The notes below the pieces were generated by a model. That model saw nothing but the letters and a program-made list of their open reading frames with translations, was not told the origin of the DNA and ran no database searches. Source: Gammaproteobacteria bacterium (GTDB taxonomy: Bacteria > Pseudomonadota > Gammaproteobacteria > BMS3Bbin11). From it: a DNA stretch of 6,116 bases. Shown here one piece after another: positions 5,438-6,116 of the stretch (positions are counted from its first letter, which is position 1; each line of letters starts with the position of its first letter). The position numbers and the translations under genes were made by a program. The DNA lies in the NCBI GenBank assembly GCA_030636465.1, contig DAOVWW010000102.1:1-6116 (forward strand). The letters are read 5' to 3'.

Positions 5438-5452
5438 CCGCGTTCACTCTGT
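5418..5452 (+). terminator. Rho-independent-type terminator overlapping the dioxygenase stop codon
   Basis: ACAGAGTGAA (5418-5427) and TTCACTCTGT (5443-5452) are exact complements. Three more inner pairs (TGC with GCG, one a G-U) extend the stem to 13 pairs around a nine-base loop. The TAG stop (5435-5437) is in that loop, so the last codons form one stem arm. The following tract (TCCTTAATCTTTCCCC) is pyrimidine-rich but not a clean U-run. The stem could also help stop the convergent kinase transcript from the other side. Confidence 0.6.
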
Positions 5453-5498
5453 TCCTTAATCTTTCCCCTTTAACCCTAAACGTATTTTGATATGAATT

Positions 5499-6116
5499 TC
5501 ACTCATCATTTATAGCTGCTTCAACCGTCTGCAATAGCTCTGGTATATTAAAAGGCTTGGTCAAATACGCATAGGCACCTGCAGACTTCAGTTTTTCAAT
5601 TTGCTTCTCGGTCGCATCCGCACTGATGATAACCACCGGTATCGCCCGGGTATCCGGGTGTGACTTGAGTTTATTCAATACATCGTAACCGGGTATGTCA
5701 GGCAGTCGTGAATCCAGCAAAATTAAATCAGGTAGAAGTTTTACTGCCAGATCATAACCCGCTTCACCCTCTGTCGCCGTCACCAATTCAATGCCTTCCT
5801 GCTCACCCAGGATAGCCTCGATCAACTTAATATTGACTCGGTCGTCCTCGATATAAAGGATCGTAGTGGTATTAAGCTGCTCAATTTCAAGCGTGCTCTC
5901 ATGTGCTGTATCGGCTTCGGGTGTGGCCTCTATTCCGGTTGAATCTTGATGCAGCGGGAGTTCAATCCAGAATGTACTGCCAGCACCGGGTTCACTATCC
6001 AGACCCAGGGTGCCACCCATGGCTTCAACCAGTACCTTACTCAATGCCAGGCCGATACCGCTCCCTTCCGTATTAGCGTTATCGCCATCGAGACGAACAA
6101 AGGGTTCAAACACCCG
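5499..6116 (-). CDS. Hybrid sensor histidine kinase, C-terminal part (N-terminus outside window)
   Basis: The frame is open to the right edge (…RVFEPFVRLDG), so the first visible GTG codon is internal and the gene is truncated. Residues are counted from that codon. Residues 1-55 are the end of a HATPase domain, with the F-box region FEPFVR, the G2 box GSGIGLAL (17-24) and the final strands MGGTLGLDSEPGAGSTFWIELP. An acidic linker (about 56-80) joins a complete receiver domain (about 83-202): acidic pair D90-D91, phospho-acceptor D134 in LILLDSRLPD, S164 in VVIISAD and K186 in LTKPF. All receiver catalytic residues are intact. This is a hybrid kinase that autophosphorylates and passes phosphate to its own receiver. 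Sensor domains, DHp histidine and N-box lie outside the window. The gene is convergent with the dioxygenase operon. Confidence 0.93.
   Translation of the reverse strand, partial: RVFEPFVRLDGDNANTEGSGIGLALSKVLVEAMGGTLGLDSEPGAGSTFWIELPLHQDSTGIEATPEADTAHESTLEIEQLNTTTILYIEDDRVNIKLIEAILGEQEGIELVTATEGEAGYDLAVKLLPDLILLDSRLPDIPGYDVLNKLKSHPDTRAIPVVIISADATEKQIEKLKSAGAYAYLTKPFNIPELLQTVEAAINDE

Overview
The window looks like a piece of a gammaproteobacterial chromosome, probably marine or another aquatic free-living lineage. This rests on the mix of families: a membrane-linked class III adenylyl cyclase, an outer-membrane barrel with small lipoproteins, CRP-like cyclic-nucleotide-binding (CNB) domain proteins, a DUF2141 secreted protein and a hybrid histidine kinase. 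Strong Shine-Dalgarno sites and moderate GC fit. I cannot name the genus from sequence alone. No rRNA, tRNA, CRISPR array, transposase or prophage gene was seen.

Layout. Positions 1-1008 (+) hold the C-terminal part of a 7TM-type membrane receptor adenylyl cyclase, cut by the window edge. Convergent to it is a three-gene minus-strand operon: an outer-membrane barrel (2388-1807), a Cys-rich lipoprotein with a GTG start (1765-1394) and a second Cys-containing lipoprotein (1371-1081). Upstream of this operon is a 302-base gap. It holds the operon promoter, three copies of TRTGCGT, two 15-bp palindromes and a GC-rich, strongly foldable patch. Next, also on the minus strand, are two stand-alone CNB domain genes (3706-3146 and 3149-2691). 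They overlap by ATGA, and the second has a full-consensus Shine-Dalgarno. A 384-base divergent region follows, with an FNR/CRP-type palindrome near the CNB promoter, a long imperfect hairpin and a 19-codon leader ORF. On the plus strand comes an AT-rich two-gene operon: a secreted DUF2141 protein and a TauD/TfdA-type Fe(II)/2-oxoglutarate dioxygenase. It ends in a terminator whose loop contains the dioxygenase stop codon. The right edge holds the C-terminal half of a hybrid sensor histidine kinase on the minus strand.

How the genes may work together. The cyclase keeps all the residues expected for making cAMP. The two CNB proteins have the right fold to be receivers, but their phosphate-binding cassettes lack canonical cAMP contacts, so a cAMP circuit is only a hypothesis. 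The barrel and two lipoproteins look like one envelope unit of unknown function. The DUF2141 and dioxygenase genes form a separate unit with different base composition, suggesting independent acquisition. I found no convincing defence or mobile system. The most unusual content is the paired degenerate CNB proteins and the structured intergenic regions.
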